The notes: generated from the sequence alone by a model not told the origin. A DNA stretch of 64,000 nt from Ectopseudomonas composti (GCF_900115475.1 NZ_FOWP01000002.1:124001-188000); one strand, 5' to 3'. Shown: positions 7,764 through 17,051, counted from the stretch's first letter. Numbers and translations: made by a program.

Positions 7764-8617
7764 TGCATCTCGCCTTTGAGCACCTTGGCGCTCAGCTCCA
7801 GGCTGCTGTCATCTTGCAGGTGAGGGTAACGTGCCTTCATCGCCGCGATCAGCGCCTGGCTGTCCCGGGCCTTGGGCAGTTCCTGCTCCAGAGCCAGTAG
7901 ATAGTCGCGGGTGAAGTGCAGGTCGGCCAGGTTCATCGCCGGCTCGCCCAGGTAGTGGCCCGGAATCAGGGTGGTCGGTTGCAGGGCTTCGAGTTGGTCC
8001 AGCGATTTCAGCCAGCGTTGGCGCGCCTCGACGCTCTGCGCGTCGGCGACCCACAGGTGGATGTTGGCGCTGGTCAGCACGCCGCCGACCACGGCCTTGA
8101 TGCTCGGGATCCACAGGCTGGTGTGCTGCGGGTCATGGCCGACCACCTCGATGCGCTGGCCTTCCAGCTCCAACAGGTTGCCTTGCAGCACTTCGGGCAC
8201 CAGGGTGCGGGCCGGTGCGCTGTCTTTCAGGATCGGCCCCCAATAAGCCAGCTTTGGCGCGCGTGTCTTCTCGATATAGGCGACGGTTGCTGGGGTGGCC
8301 AGCACTTTGGCTTCGGGGTAGGCACGGGTCAGTTCGTCGAGGCCGAAGTAGAAGTCCGGGTCGCCATGGCTGATGAAAATGGTGGTCAGGCGCTTGCCGC
8401 TGGCACGAATACGCTCGATCAGGGCCTTGGCTTCGCTATTGGAGAACTGCGCATCGACCAGGATGACGTCCTTCTCGCCGCTGATCAGGGTGGAGCTGAC
8501 CGGGAACACCGCCGCCTCGCGTGGGTTGTAGGTGTCCAGGGTCAGTGGTTGGGCGAGGGCGCTGCTGGCCGCGGCGAGCAGGCCAAGGCCGGCGAGGAAG
8601 TGGGTGGCGAAGGACAT
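7754..8617 (-). CDS. MBL-fold hydrolase, exported, with altered metal motif
   Basis: This 287-residue protein has a signal peptide (LAGLGLLAAASSALAQ) and a metallo-beta-lactamase fold: SSTLISGEKDVILVDAQFS, then TIFISHGDPDFYFGLDEL, VVGHDPQHTSLWIPS and TTLIPGHYLGEP. The usual HxHxDH metal motif is replaced by HGDPDF, so two of the three His ligands are absent, while the later His residues (VGHDPQHT, PGHY) are kept. A subset of MBL proteins naturally carries this HxDxD form; whether they bind one metal or two is uncertain. The frame runs upstream to 8650, but ATG 8617 with GGAG and the signal peptide is preferred. It is the first gene of the MBL-SDR operon, divergent from a LysR regulator. Confidence 0.85.
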   Translation of the reverse strand: MSFATHFLAGLGLLAAASSALAQPLTLDTYNPREAAVFPVSSTLISGEKDVILVDAQFSNSEAKALIERIRASGKRLTTIFISHGDPDFYFGLDELTRAYPEAKVLATPATVAYIEKTRAPKLAYWGPILKDSAPARTLVPEVLQGNLLELEGQRIEVVGHDPQHTSLWIPSIKAVVGGVLTSANIHLWVADAQSVEARQRWLKSLDQLEALQPTTLIPGHYLGEPAMNLADLHFTRDYLLALEQELPKARDSQALIAAMKARYPHLQDDSSLELSAKVLKGEMQWP

Positions 8618-8719
8618 GGCGATCTCCGGACTGGTAAGGGTGTGGCGCATCTTATGTGCTACCAGGCGAGCGAAAAGCCCCGTAAGCTGGCCATATTTGT
8701 TGCGTGAATCGAGCGAATC

Positions 8720-9613
8720 ATGGATCGACTTATGGCGGCACGAGTATTCGTGGAGGTGGTCGAGCGGGGTAGCCAGACGGCCGCCGCCGAGGCCCTGGAG
8801 ATGTCACGCGCGATGGTTTCGCGCTACCTGGCCGAACTCGAAGGCTGGGCCGGCGTGCGCCTGCTGCATCGCAGTACGCGGCGCTTGAGCCTGACCGCTG
8901 CCGGCGAGCAGATGCTGCCGCAGTGCCGTGAGATGCTGGCGCTGGCCGAGCGTATGCAGGCCCTCGGCCAAGGCGTGGATGACACCCCGCGCGGCACCCT
9001 GCGTATCACCTGCAGCCAGTCCTTCGCCCAGGCCTGGCTGGTGCATGCGCTGCAAGCCTTCACTGAGCGTTACCCGCAGGTCAACGTCGACCTGTTGGTG
9101 GGCAGCGAAGCGGTCAACCTGGTGGAGGCGCGTATCGACCTGGCGCTGCGCATCACCAACCAGCTTGACCCCAACCTGATCGCCCGGCGCCTGGCCGTGT
9201 GTCGCTCGGTGGTTTGCGCCAGCCCGGATTACCTGGCTCGGCACGGCACGCCGCAGCGCCCGGAGGATCTGGCGCGGCACAACTGCCTGGCCTATGCCTA
9301 TTTCGGTCGTAGCCTGTGGGAGTTCGAGCATCAGGGCGAAGTCAGCGCCGTGTCGGTGTCCGGCAGTCTCAGCGCCAACGAGTCGATGGTGTTGCTGGAG
9401 GCGACCCTGGCCGGTGCCGGTATCAGCCTGCAACCGCTCTATTCAGTGGCGCACTTGCTGCGTGACGGGCGCCTGGTACGCCTGTTAGCGGACTACCGGC
9501 CAGCGGAGCTGGGCATCCATGCTCTATACGGCACGCGCCGACAGATGCTGCCTGCGCTGCGCCTGTTGCTGGATTTTATCGCCGAACGGCTGGCCAGCGA
9601 GGCGCACTGGTAG
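8720..9613 (+). CDS. LysR-type transcriptional regulator
   Basis: This 297-residue regulator has an N-terminal winged helix-turn-helix, with FVEVVERGSQTAAAEALEMS and VSRYLAELEGWAGVRLLHRS spanning residues 9-50. A linker helix and the two-lobed LysR substrate-binding domain follow (TLRITCSQSFAQAWLVHALQ, DLALRITNQLDPNLIARRL). It lies divergent from the MBL-SDR operon across a 102-base intergenic region, the standard arrangement for a LysR protein controlling the adjacent operon and itself. Within the family it resembles the DsdC/CrgA-like group that regulates oxidoreductases. The effector is unknown. Confidence 0.93.
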   Translation: MDRLMAARVFVEVVERGSQTAAAEALEMSRAMVSRYLAELEGWAGVRLLHRSTRRLSLTAAGEQMLPQCREMLALAERMQALGQGVDDTPRGTLRITCSQSFAQAWLVHALQAFTERYPQVNVDLLVGSEAVNLVEARIDLALRITNQLDPNLIARRLAVCRSVVCASPDYLARHGTPQRPEDLARHNCLAYAYFGRSLWEFEHQGEVSAVSVSGSLSANESMVLLEATLAGAGISLQPLYSVAHLLRDGRLVRLLADYRPAELGIHALYGTRRQMLPALRLLLDFIAERLASEAHW

Positions 9614-9700
9614 CATTAGCAGACCGTTAAAAGCTGCGCCGGAAACTTGCATTCGGCCAGGTAGCTTCGAGAATGAGAGTGATCGGATAAGGATTTCACC

Positions 9701-11062
9701 ATGCCATCACTCTCGACCTTCGGCAGGCGTGTGCGCAAACTCTGGCACGGCGCAGACCTGGCTCTGGTTGGCCAGCGTCGCGAACGCCGCATGCGTATGC
9801 TGTCGAGCGCTTTCATGATGGTGATGGGCCTGCTCTGGGGGCTGTTCTTTGCCTCGCGAGGTTACTGGGCCATCGTCGTCATGGATGTGACGATCATCTT
9901 CAGTGGTGTCGCGGTGTTCGCCCTGACCCTGCGCAACCGAGCGCGTAGCGCCAACCTGATTCTGTTCAGTGCGCTGATCCTCATCGTGGTCGCCTCGACC
10001 CTGCTGCTCGATCCGCCGACCCTCACGGCGCCGCGTGCCACTCATCTCTATTTGCTGCCGGTGGCCGTGGGCGCCTTGATGGCCTTCCGTGACGAACCCT
10101 TGTGGCTGCGTTACGGCATCTCGATGTTCAGCCTGCTGCTGTTCGTCGCGCTGGCAGCATCCAACTGGCGGCCAACCGATCTCTACGCGTTGCCCGACGA
10201 CGTACGTATCGTCGGCTCCTGGATGCAGGGCCTGGTCGCCATGGCGCTGTTCTTCCTGCTGCTGCACATCCTGCAGAGCGACACCGCCGAGCGTTCGGAG
10301 CTGGATCGGGATCTGCGCGCGGCCATTCGCGAGCGGCAGTTCGTGCTCTATTACCAGCCGCAACTCAATGCTGCCGGACGGGTGATCGGCGCCGAGTTGC
10401 TGATTCGCTGGCAGCATCCGCAGCGCGGGCTGCTGGCACCGGGGGAGTTCATCGACCACGCCGAGAACACCGGTCTGATCATCCCCATCGGCCAGTGGGT
10501 GCTTGAGCAGACGGCCGCGCGCCTGCGCCAGTGGAATGATGAGCCGCTTTTCGCCGACCTGGGGCTGGCAGTGAACATCAGCCAGAAGCAGTTCTCGCAG
10601 AGCAGTTTCGTCGCCGAAATTCTCGGTTTGATCGAGCGCCACGGCATCGATGCGCAGCGGTTGGAGCTGGAGCTGACCGAGACGCTGATCGTCCACGATA
10701 TGGAAGACCTCACGCGCAAGATGACGGCGTTGGTTGAACAGGGCGTGCGCTTCTCGCTGGATGACTTCGGCACCGGTTTTTCGTCGCTCAGCCACCTCAA
10801 GCGCCTGCCGTTGAGCAAGCTGAAGATCGATCGTTCGTTCATCTGCGACGTGCTCAGTGATGCCAATAGCGAAACCATCGTGCGTACGGTGATCGCCCTC
10901 GGCCAGAGCATGGGCATGACGGTGATCGCCGAAGGCGTGGAAACCGAGGCGCAGCGGCGCTTTCTGGCCGATAACGGCTGCAGTCAGTTCCAGGGTTATC
11001 TGCTCGGCCGGCCCATGCCGCTGGCGGATTTCTGCACCTTCGTGCAGCGTCACAACGGCTGA
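9701..11062 (+). CDS. Membrane-anchored EAL-domain c-di-GMP phosphodiesterase
   Basis: This protein has 453 residues. The N-terminal 200 residues hold about five or six hydrophobic helices (for example [63 protein letters not shown]), with no recognisable sensor family. An EAL domain follows from about residue 205: AELLIRW (ELL variant of EAL with the glutamate kept), [42 protein letters not shown] and QGYLLGRP. All metal and general-base residues appear present, so active hydrolysis of c-di-GMP is predicted. There is no GGDEF domain between membrane part and EAL, which is uncommon. AAGGA lies 7 bases before ATG. It is transcribed alone. Confidence 0.92.
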   Translation: MPSLSTFGRRVRKLWHGADLALVGQRRERRMRMLSSAFMMVMGLLWGLFFASRGYWAIVVMDVTIIFSGVAVFALTLRNRARSANLILFSALILIVVASTLLLDPPTLTAPRATHLYLLPVAVGALMAFRDEPLWLRYGISMFSLLLFVALAASNWRPTDLYALPDDVRIVGSWMQGLVAMALFFLLLHILQSDTAERSELDRDLRAAIRERQFVLYYQPQLNAAGRVIGAELLIRWQHPQRGLLAPGEFIDHAENTGLIIPIGQWVLEQTAARLRQWNDEPLFADLGLAVNISQKQFSQSSFVAEILGLIERHGIDAQRLELELTETLIVHDMEDLTRKMTALVEQGVRFSLDDFGTGFSSLSHLKRLPLSKLKIDRSFICDVLSDANSETIVRTVIALGQSMGMTVIAEGVETEAQRRFLADNGCSQFQGYLLGRPMPLADFCTFVQRHNG

Positions 11063-11293
11063 TTCGCGTTTCCGTCCATCTGTCATCTCCAGCTCCGAGT
11101 GAACTCGAAGCAAGCGGCCAATGTCTGTCTGCTGTCGGCCCGTACCGGCAGGAATGGATGGCTATTGGCCGCTAGTGTGGCGTCTTCGTCGCGAATTCTG
11201 CCTGGATCGTGCTTGAGCATGTGCTCGTGCGTGTGGCCGGCATCGTTCATCCCGTTCTCCGGGTTCGTCTGACTGCCACGTGAAGATCGCCCC

Positions 11294-11950
11294 ATGTTTT
11301 TATCTCGTCATGCTCCATTCCAACCCCGCATTCTTGGTGCCTGCCTGCTGCTTGGCGGCCTGCTTGGCGGCGCTCAGCCGTCATTGGCAGAAGAGGCCGC
11401 CAGCAACCAGCGTTGGGTCAGCGACAGCCTCAACACCTATGTGCGCAGTGGCCCCACCGACGGCTACCGCATCGTCGGCACCCTGGTTTCCGGGGAGAAG
11501 GTAGAGTTGTTGCGCACCCAGGGCGATTACAGCCAGGTACGCGGCGCAAGCGGCAGTACGGTATGGATTCCCAGCCGTGACCTGCAGTCCGTGCCTGGGC
11601 AGGCCGAACGCCTGCCGCAACTGGAGCAGAAGGTGGCCGATCTGACCGCCGAGCTGAAAGGCATCGATGACGCCTGGAAGGCGCGCGTACAAGGCATGCA
11701 GGAAACCCTCGACACGCGCAAGAAACTGATCGACGAGCTGCAGGCTGCACGCGGCGCGCTGGACGCCGAGCTGACCAGCACTCGCTCGCAGCTACGTGAT
11801 GCCCAGGCGCAACTGGGTGAAGAACAGCAGCAAGTGCTGATGCGCTACATGGCTTACGGCGGCACCATCGCTGGTGCCGGGCTGCTGCTTGGGCTGATCC
11901 TGCCGACCATGCTGCGGGTCAAGCGCAAGCGCAGTGATCAGTGGGTCTGA
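11294..11950 (+). CDS. SH3-domain protein of the TIGR04211/YgiM type
   Basis: This 218-residue envelope protein has a signal peptide (LLLGGLLGGAQPSLAEE), then a bacterial SH3 domain (RWVSDSLNTYVRSGPTDGYRIVGTL, KVELLRTQGDYSQVR, TVWIPSRDL; residues 40-105), a coiled coil (about 110-185), a C-terminal transmembrane helix (GGTIAGAGLLLGLILPTML) and a basic tail. This layout is that of E. coli YgiM and the TIGR04211 family, whose exact role is not known. The gene stops two bases before the converging LysR gene ends, with no visible terminator between them. The region 11063-11293 upstream shows no gene; the ribosome binding site is weak (GAAGATCG). Confidence 0.88.
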   Translation: MFLSRHAPFQPRILGACLLLGGLLGGAQPSLAEEAASNQRWVSDSLNTYVRSGPTDGYRIVGTLVSGEKVELLRTQGDYSQVRGASGSTVWIPSRDLQSVPGQAERLPQLEQKVADLTAELKGIDDAWKARVQGMQETLDTRKKLIDELQAARGALDAELTSTRSQLRDAQAQLGEEQQQVLMRYMAYGGTIAGAGLLLGLILPTMLRVKRKRSDQWV

Positions 11951-11951
11951 C

Positions 11952-12857
11952 TCATTCCAGGTGCGGCGCCATCAACTGCTCCAGCCACTCGATCAGCACC
12001 GCCAGGCGCCTTGAGCGCTGGCGACGGTGCGGGTAGAGCAGGGCGATCGGCATGGCAGTGGCGCGCTGCAGGGGCATGACTTCCAGCAGTTCACCGGAGG
12101 CCAGCAGGTGCTGGATGTCGAAGCGCGGAATCTGGATCAGGCCCAGACCGGCCAGGCAGCAGGCGATGTAGTTCTCGGCGTTGTTGACGATCACCCGGCT
12201 GGCTGGGCGCAGTTCGCACTGCTCGCCATTCTCGTCGACATATTCCCAGGGCAGTTCGCGGCCGCTGGTGGGTGAGGCGTAGCCGATCATCCAGTGACGG
12301 TTTTCCAGCTCATCGGCTTGCTGCGGCTCGCCATGTTCACGCAGGTAGGCTGGGCTGGCGCAGTTGATCAGCGCCAGATTGCCCAGCGGTCTGGCGGCCA
12401 GGCTGCTGTCGCTGAGCGTACCGACGCGCAGCACGCAGTCGACCCCTTCCTTGACCAGATCGATGGCGCGGTCAGTCGAACTCAGCACCAACTGCAGCTG
12501 TGGATGACGGCGCAGCAGGCTCGGTAGCGCCGGTGCGATCAGGCGCCGGGCGATGCGGCTGGGCACGTCGACCTTCAGGCGCCCGCTGACCTGGCTGCTG
12601 GTTCCCTGTGCGCTCTGCTCGATGTCTTCGGCCAGCGCCAGCAGTTCACGAATGCGTTCGAGCAACTGGCTGCCATCCGGCGTCAGGCGAACGTTACGGG
12701 TGGTGCGGTGCAGCAGGCGTACGCCCAGTTGGCTTTCCAGTTGCTGCAACGCCGCCGATACCGAGGCGCGTGGCAGCTCCAGCGCATTGGCGGCCTTGAT
12801 GAAGCTGCCCATTTCGGCGATCTGCAGGAAAACGCGGTACTGCTCGAGTTTGTCCAT
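11952..12857 (-). CDS. LysR-type transcriptional regulator
   Basis: This 301-residue LysR regulator carries helix-turn-helix segments FLQIAEMGSFIKAANALELP and RASVSAALQQLESQLGVRLLH at residues 10-52, and an effector domain with GRLKVDVPSRIARRLIAPALPSL and VDCVLRVGTLSDSSLAARPLG. It lies downstream of a small membrane protein and an SDR on the same strand (gaps of 12 and 31 bases), so unusually it is the last gene of what looks like a three-gene operon rather than divergent from its target. It belongs to the same broad CrgA-like group as the protein at 8720. Effector unknown. Confidence 0.92.
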   Translation of the reverse strand: MDKLEQYRVFLQIAEMGSFIKAANALELPRASVSAALQQLESQLGVRLLHRTTRNVRLTPDGSQLLERIRELLALAEDIEQSAQGTSSQVSGRLKVDVPSRIARRLIAPALPSLLRRHPQLQLVLSSTDRAIDLVKEGVDCVLRVGTLSDSSLAARPLGNLALINCASPAYLREHGEPQQADELENRHWMIGYASPTSGRELPWEYVDENGEQCELRPASRVIVNNAENYIACCLAGLGLIQIPRFDIQHLLASGELLEVMPLQRATAMPIALLYPHRRQRSRRLAVLIEWLEQLMAPHLE

Positions 12858-12869
12858 TCATCCATCCGT

Positions 12870-13124
12870 TCAACCTGCCCGACGCAGCCACCACCAGGCG
12901 AGCCAGGCGGTGGCCGCGGGAACCCCGAACAATACAGCATGGATCGGCAGTTCCTCGGCCAGGGTATAGCCGTGGGAGAGTCCGGTGCGCAGGTTGAGCA
13001 CGCAGACGCCCAACCACAGCAAGGTGAACAGCGTGACGGCCAGCGTGCGCTGCGCTGTCGGCGCGAAGCGCAAGGCCAGGGCGGCCAGCGCCAGGCCCAC
13101 TAGCAGCAGAATCAGGGTTCGCAT
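12870..13124 (-). CDS. Small inner-membrane protein
   Basis: This 84-residue hydrophobic protein is unrecognised. It shows three likely membrane helices: TLILLLVGLALAALALRFAP, TLAVTLFTLLWLGVCVLNL and ELPIHAVLFGVPAATAWLAWWWL, ending in RRAG (positive-inside). The open frame extends to 13178, but the ATG at 13124 has GGGAGGTGAGC, an excellent ribosome binding site, and starts the first helix. It lies between the SDR (31-base gap) and the LysR gene (12-base gap) on the same strand, so it is probably co-expressed with both. Confidence 0.75.
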   Translation of the reverse strand: MRTLILLLVGLALAALALRFAPTAQRTLAVTLFTLLWLGVCVLNLRTGLSHGYTLAEELPIHAVLFGVPAATAWLAWWWLRRAG

Positions 13125-13155
13125 CCGCTCACCTCCCCGGCTTTTTTCCAGTCGC

Positions 13156-13929
13156 TTACTTAGTGGTATAGCCGCCATTGATCAGAATGGTCTGCCCGGT
13201 GATCCACCAGCCATCGCTGACCAGGTGACGGATGAAGGGCACCACGTCCTCGATATCGGTCAGGCCGGTCTTGGAGAAGGGCGACAGCGCCGCCGCGCTC
13301 TTGTGGTAGGCCACCGCATCGGCACCTTCCTGACCGTAGAAGAAGGGGGTGTCCATCGGGCCGGGGCCGATAGCGGTGACCGAAATGCCGCGTGCGCCGA
13401 ATTCCTTGGACGCCGCTCGGGTGTAATGCTCCACCGGCGCCTTGGTGCCGGCGTAGGCCGCGTAGAAGGGGGTGTAGGCGCCCAGTAACGAGGTCACCAG
13501 GGTGCAGATCTTGCCGTTGTCCCTGACGTGCCTGCCGGCTTCCTTGAGGAAGAAGAACGCCGATTTGGAGTTGACCGCGGTCATCTCGTCATACTCGGCT
13601 TCGCTGATCTCGCTGAAGGGTTTCTTCAGCACCTTGCCCACGGTGTTGATGGCGATATCGGGGCGGCCGACTGCGGCCATCGCATCCGCGAAGAGTTTTT
13701 CCACGGCGGCGGCGCTGGTCAGGTCGCCCTGCAGCGCGACCGCCTTGGCGCCGAGCTTTTCCACCGCCTGCACGGTGGCTTCGGCCTCAGTCTTGCTTGC
13801 CGTACTGTTGTAGTGAATGACCACCGCGCTGGCGCCGTTTGCCGCCAGGTCGCGGGCCAGCAGCCCGCCGAGGTTCTTGCCGCCACCGGCGATGAGTACC
13901 GTCTTGCCTGCAATGGAATGATCGACCAT
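13156..13929 (-). CDS. Short-chain dehydrogenase/reductase
   Basis: This 257-residue classical SDR has cofactor loop GGGKNLGG, acidic segment QGDLTSAAA, INTVGKVLKKPFSE, SLLGA with the catalytic Ser region, and YAGTKAPVEHYTRAAS with the Tyr-Lys pair. A C-terminal GWWITGQTILINGGYTTK is typical of beta-ketoacyl-reductase-like SDRs. Substrate unknown. It is the promoter-proximal gene of a probable operon with the small membrane protein and LysR gene. The upstream 108 bases to the ccoQ-like stop hold no further gene. Confidence 0.9.
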   Translation of the reverse strand: MVDHSIAGKTVLIAGGGKNLGGLLARDLAANGASAVVIHYNSTASKTEAEATVQAVEKLGAKAVALQGDLTSAAAVEKLFADAMAAVGRPDIAINTVGKVLKKPFSEISEAEYDEMTAVNSKSAFFFLKEAGRHVRDNGKICTLVTSLLGAYTPFYAAYAGTKAPVEHYTRAASKEFGARGISVTAIGPGPMDTPFFYGQEGADAVAYHKSAAALSPFSKTGLTDIEDVVPFIRHLVSDGWWITGQTILINGGYTTK

Positions 13930-14037
13930 GAGATGTCTCCCGGCTCGGGTTGAGGAAACCAGAGTCTAGGTAGCCATGTGAGTCTGATCAGCGTCTCGGT
14001 TCTGGATGCATTGTCCAGAAAACGCGACCAATGTGGT

Positions 14038-14271
14038 TCAGAAATCCCGCCGTCCGCGGTGCTCGCAGCTACCGTCGCAGGTGCCAGGGCAGGCGCAGCC
14101 TTTGGTGCTGCGCCCGGTGTCGCGCTCGACCCGCCGGGCGACGTCGGGATCGTCGGCAAACGGCAGCATGGTGGCTTCGTCGAGGTCGCGCTGGCTGCCA
14201 CGGCCAAGGCTCAGTTGCACGCCCAGGAAGAACACCGCCAGGGCGATCATCCACCAGACTTCAGCCGGCAT
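14038..14271 (-). CDS. ccoQ: CcoQ-like small oxidase subunit with Cys-rich tail
   Basis: This 77-residue protein has one N-terminal membrane helix ([19 protein letters not shown]), a short acidic linker ([17 protein letters not shown]) and a C-terminal Cys cluster with Cys at residues 59, 61, 65 and 69 (C-x-C-x3-C-x3-C). Ordinary CcoQ/FixQ subunits have the helix but, to my knowledge, no such Cys cluster. It overlaps the 3' end of ccoN by 11 bases, so it is translationally coupled. It corresponds by position to PA4134 of P. aeruginosa. The name is by context; the tail could bind metal or haem, which is inference. Confidence 0.75.
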   Translation of the reverse strand: MPAEVWWMIALAVFFLGVQLSLGRGSQRDLDEATMLPFADDPDVARRVERDTGRSTKGCACPGTCDGSCEHRGRRDF

Positions 14272-15694
14272 GGGCGGCTGCTCCGGCGTCGTGCGGTTCG
14301 CTGGCTGGGCTGCGCAAGGTCAGCCAGGTGTTGAGCACCATCAGCAGCATGCCGGTGAGGAAACACAGGCCGCCGACCAGGCGCACCACGAAACCGGGGT
14401 GACTGGCCTCCAGCGCCTCGACGAAGGAGTAGGTGAGGGTGCCGTCTTCGTTGACCGCGCGCCACATCAGGCCTTGGGTGATGCCGTTGACCCACATCGA
14501 GGCGATGTAGAGCACGGTGCCGATGGTCGCCAGCCAGAAGTGCGCGTTGATCATCCCAGTGCTATACATGCCGTCGCGGCCGAAGACCTTCGGGATCAGG
14601 TGATAGAGCGAGCCGAAGGTGATCATCGCCACCCAGCCCAGCGCCCCGGCATGGACGTGTCCGATGGTCCAGTCGGTGTAGTGCGACAGGGCGTTGACCG
14701 TCTTGATCGCCATCATCGGCCCCTCGAAGGTGCTCATGCCGTAGAACGCCAGCGACACCACCAGAAAACGCAGGATCGGATCGGTGCGCAGCAGGTGCCA
14801 GGCGCCGGAGAGGGTCATCATGCCGTTGACCATGCCGCCCCAGCTCGGAGCCAGGAGAATGATCGACATCACCATACCCAGCGATTGCGCCCAGTCCGGC
14901 AGGGCGGTGTAGTGCAGGTGGTGCGGGCCGGCCCAGATGTACAGGGTGATCAGCGCCCAGAAGTGGACGATGGACAGGCGGTAGGAATACACCGGCCGAT
15001 CCACTTGCTTGGGCACGAAGTAATACATCATCCCCAGGAAACCGGTGGTGAGGAAGAAACCCACCGCGTTGTGCCCGTACCACCATTGCACCATGGCGTC
15101 GGTAGCGCCCGAATAGATCGAGTAGGACTTGAACCAGCTCACCGGCACCGACAGGTGGTTGACGATGTGCAGCATGGCGATGACCAGGATGAAGGCGCCG
15201 AAGAACCAGTTGCCGACGTAGATGTGGCGCGTCTTGCGCTGCGTCAGCGTAGTGAAGAAGACGATGCCGTAGGCAACCCAGACGATGGCCATCCACAGCG
15301 CGCCGGTAAACTCGATTTCGGCGTATTCCTTGGTGGTGGTCAGGCCCATGGGCAGGGTCACCAGCATGATCAGGATGGTCGCCTGCCAGCCCCAGAAAGT
15401 GAACGCGGCCAGTTTGTCGGAGAACAGCCGCGTCTGGCAGGTGCGTTGCACCGCGTAGTAGCTGGCGGCGAACTGTGCGCTGCCGGCGAAGCCGAACACC
15501 ACCAGGTTGGTGTGCAGCGGACGCAGGCGGCCGAAGCTCAGCCAGGGTGTGTCGAAGTTCAGTTCCGGCCAGACCAGTTGGGCGGCGATGAGCACGCCGG
15601 TGCACATGCCCACCACGCCCCAGAAGAGGGTCATCAGGGTGAACTGGCGGACTACTGTGTAGTTGTAGGCCAGGTGGGAAGCAGCAGATTGCAT
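14261..15694 (-). CDS. ccoN: Orphan cbb3-type cytochrome oxidase catalytic subunit (CcoN4-like)
   Basis: Subunit I of cbb3 oxidase reduces O2 at a haem b3-CuB centre in the inner membrane. The protein has 477 residues and about 12 helices. The conserved elements are [14 protein letters not shown] (haem b His), [26 protein letters not shown] (CuB His and cross-linked Tyr region), [15 protein letters not shown] (CuB His pair) and [20 protein letters not shown] (haem His residues). No ccoO or ccoP is adjacent; orphan CcoN subunits in P. aeruginosa pair with CcoO/P encoded elsewhere and confer cyanide tolerance, as I recall. The frame continues to 15790, but ATG 15694 ([12 protein letters not shown], after GGAAGG) is the natural start. 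The promoter carries an ANR-like palindrome and the shared motif at 15767-15807. Confidence 0.93.
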   Translation of the reverse strand: MQSAASHLAYNYTVVRQFTLMTLFWGVVGMCTGVLIAAQLVWPELNFDTPWLSFGRLRPLHTNLVVFGFAGSAQFAASYYAVQRTCQTRLFSDKLAAFTFWGWQATILIMLVTLPMGLTTTKEYAEIEFTGALWMAIVWVAYGIVFFTTLTQRKTRHIYVGNWFFGAFILVIAMLHIVNHLSVPVSWFKSYSIYSGATDAMVQWWYGHNAVGFFLTTGFLGMMYYFVPKQVDRPVYSYRLSIVHFWALITLYIWAGPHHLHYTALPDWAQSLGMVMSIILLAPSWGGMVNGMMTLSGAWHLLRTDPILRFLVVSLAFYGMSTFEGPMMAIKTVNALSHYTDWTIGHVHAGALGWVAMITFGSLYHLIPKVFGRDGMYSTGMINAHFWLATIGTVLYIASMWVNGITQGLMWRAVNEDGTLTYSFVEALEASHPGFVVRLVGGLCFLTGMLLMVLNTWLTLRSPASEPHDAGAAAHAG

Positions 15695-15766
15695 CGCGGT
15701 AACCTTCCATACAGTAATGCGGGCGCAGCCGCGCGAGTGGTGAAACTGTAGGGAGGCCGGGAAAAA

Positions 15767-15808
15767 CAAAACAGACTCAGAAAGTACCATCTGATGCGTA
15801 TCAGATGG
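15767..15808 (-). promoter_or_regulatory. ccoN promoter region: ANR-like palindrome plus shared two-part motif
   Basis: The 20-bp perfect palindrome CATCTGATGCGTATCAGATG (15789-15808) contains TGAT-N4-ATCA, the core of an ANR/FNR box. Read toward ccoN, ATCTGATACG is followed after exactly 16 bases by CTGAGTCTGTTTTG (complement of 15767-15780). The same pair with the same 16-bp spacing precedes ccoG and nirA. The ccoN start lies about 73 bases further on. Confidence 0.65.
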
Positions 15809-15852
15809 GGCGATGGGAGGCGCGCGCTACGTTCGGCGCGCGCTTTCAGGGC

Positions 15853-17025
15853 TCAGGCCTGGGCGGTCAGATGACGGGCAATGCCCTTCTTCAACGGCAG
15901 CAGGCCCTGCGCCACGCGCAGCCCGGCGCCGCGCAGCAGGCGTGCGGGCAGGTGGTCGTTGGTGTACAGCTCCACCAACAGGTTGGTGGCCTGGTACAGC
16001 GGCCAGGTGGCCAGGCGCAGCTGACGTTCATAGCGGGCCAGTGGCGCAGGCGCACCAATGTCCTGACGTTTGCCATGGGCGCTCAGTAGCGCTTCGCTGA
16101 GCAGTTGCACGCCGATCAGGCCGAAGTTGAAGCCGTGCGCGGTGACCGGGTGCATGCCCACGGCGGCGTCGCCAAGCAGGGCGCAGCGGCTGCCGACCAT
16201 GCGCTGCGCATAGGCGCCCACCAGCGGGTAGGCGTGGCGACTACTGATCAGTTGCATGGCGCCCAGGCGGCGGTCGAAGCGCTGCTCCATTTCGCGGGCG
16301 AAGGTGGCTTCGTCGAGCTTCTGCAAACGCTCGATCTCACGCGGCGGCAGGGTAAGCACGGTCGACGACTGCCGGCCGTTGAGCGGCAGTAGGGCCAGGG
16401 TCTGGCCGTAGCCGAACCATTCCCAGGCCACCTGCTGATGTTCCTCTTCATGCTGCATGCGGCACACCAGCATGCTCTTGCCGAAGTCCTTGAGCTGCGC
16501 GCCGATGCCGAGCTGGCGCCGGGTCTCCGAGAAACGGCTGTCGGCGGCGACCAGCAGGCGCGGCTGCAGCACCTGGCCGTCCTGAAGCACCAGTTTCACC
16601 TCGCTCTCGCTTTGCTGGATGGCATGTATACGGGCGTCACACAGCAGCTGCACGTCGGCACAGTCGCTCACGGCCTGATAGGCGGCGCGGCGAATGGCCT
16701 GGTTGGCCACCAGATGGCCGAGGCGCTCGGCGCCTGCCTGCTCGGCGCGGATCTTCAGGGCGAACAGCGAGGGGCCGTTGAATACCTGGGCATCGCGCAG
16801 CACGGCAATGTCGGCGGCAGGCAGGCTTGCCCACAGCCCCAGGCGTTCGAGCAGCGCCTGCGAGCCATGAGTGAGGGCAATCTCGCGGCCGTCGAAGGCT
16901 GGTTCGGCCAGTGGCTGTTCGCCCTGGCGTTCCAAGATCACGATGGACAGGCCATGCCCGGACAGGGCACGTGCCAGGCATAGACCTGCCGGGCCGGCGC
17001 CGACGATGACGATATCGGGTGACAT
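15853..17025 (-). CDS. ubiM: UbiH/UbiM-type FAD-dependent ubiquinone hydroxylase
   Basis: This flavoprotein monooxygenase of the UbiH/UbiF/VisC family introduces hydroxyl groups into the ubiquinone ring at the inner membrane. It has 390 residues. FAD motifs are IVIVGAGPAGLCLARALSG (residues 5-23, Rossmann GxGxxG), FDGREIALTHGSQALLERLG, and the second FAD motif CALLGDAAVGMHPVTAHGFN (GD and P-x-x-A-x-G-x-N). Sequence style fits UbiM, a broad-specificity member, better than UbiH or UbiF, which normally lie near ubiA, visC or pepP; here it is isolated. The symbol is therefore moderately supported. GGAGAG lies 8 bases before ATG. Confidence 0.7.
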   Translation of the reverse strand: MSPDIVIVGAGPAGLCLARALSGHGLSIVILERQGEQPLAEPAFDGREIALTHGSQALLERLGLWASLPAADIAVLRDAQVFNGPSLFALKIRAEQAGAERLGHLVANQAIRRAAYQAVSDCADVQLLCDARIHAIQQSESEVKLVLQDGQVLQPRLLVAADSRFSETRRQLGIGAQLKDFGKSMLVCRMQHEEEHQQVAWEWFGYGQTLALLPLNGRQSSTVLTLPPREIERLQKLDEATFAREMEQRFDRRLGAMQLISSRHAYPLVGAYAQRMVGSRCALLGDAAVGMHPVTAHGFNFGLIGVQLLSEALLSAHGKRQDIGAPAPLARYERQLRLATWPLYQATNLLVELYTNDHLPARLLRGAGLRVAQGLLPLKKGIARHLTAQA

Positions 17026-17051
17026 GCTGCAGCTCTCCGTGCGGATGACCA

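Noticed and set aside
9707..11113. 468-residue minus-strand open frame
   Set aside because: Antisense to the membrane EAL gene, whose catalytic motifs are intact.
14006..15751. 581-residue plus-strand open frame
   Set aside because: Antisense to ccoN, rich in His, Gln, Arg and Gly, without domains; a high-GC shadow frame.
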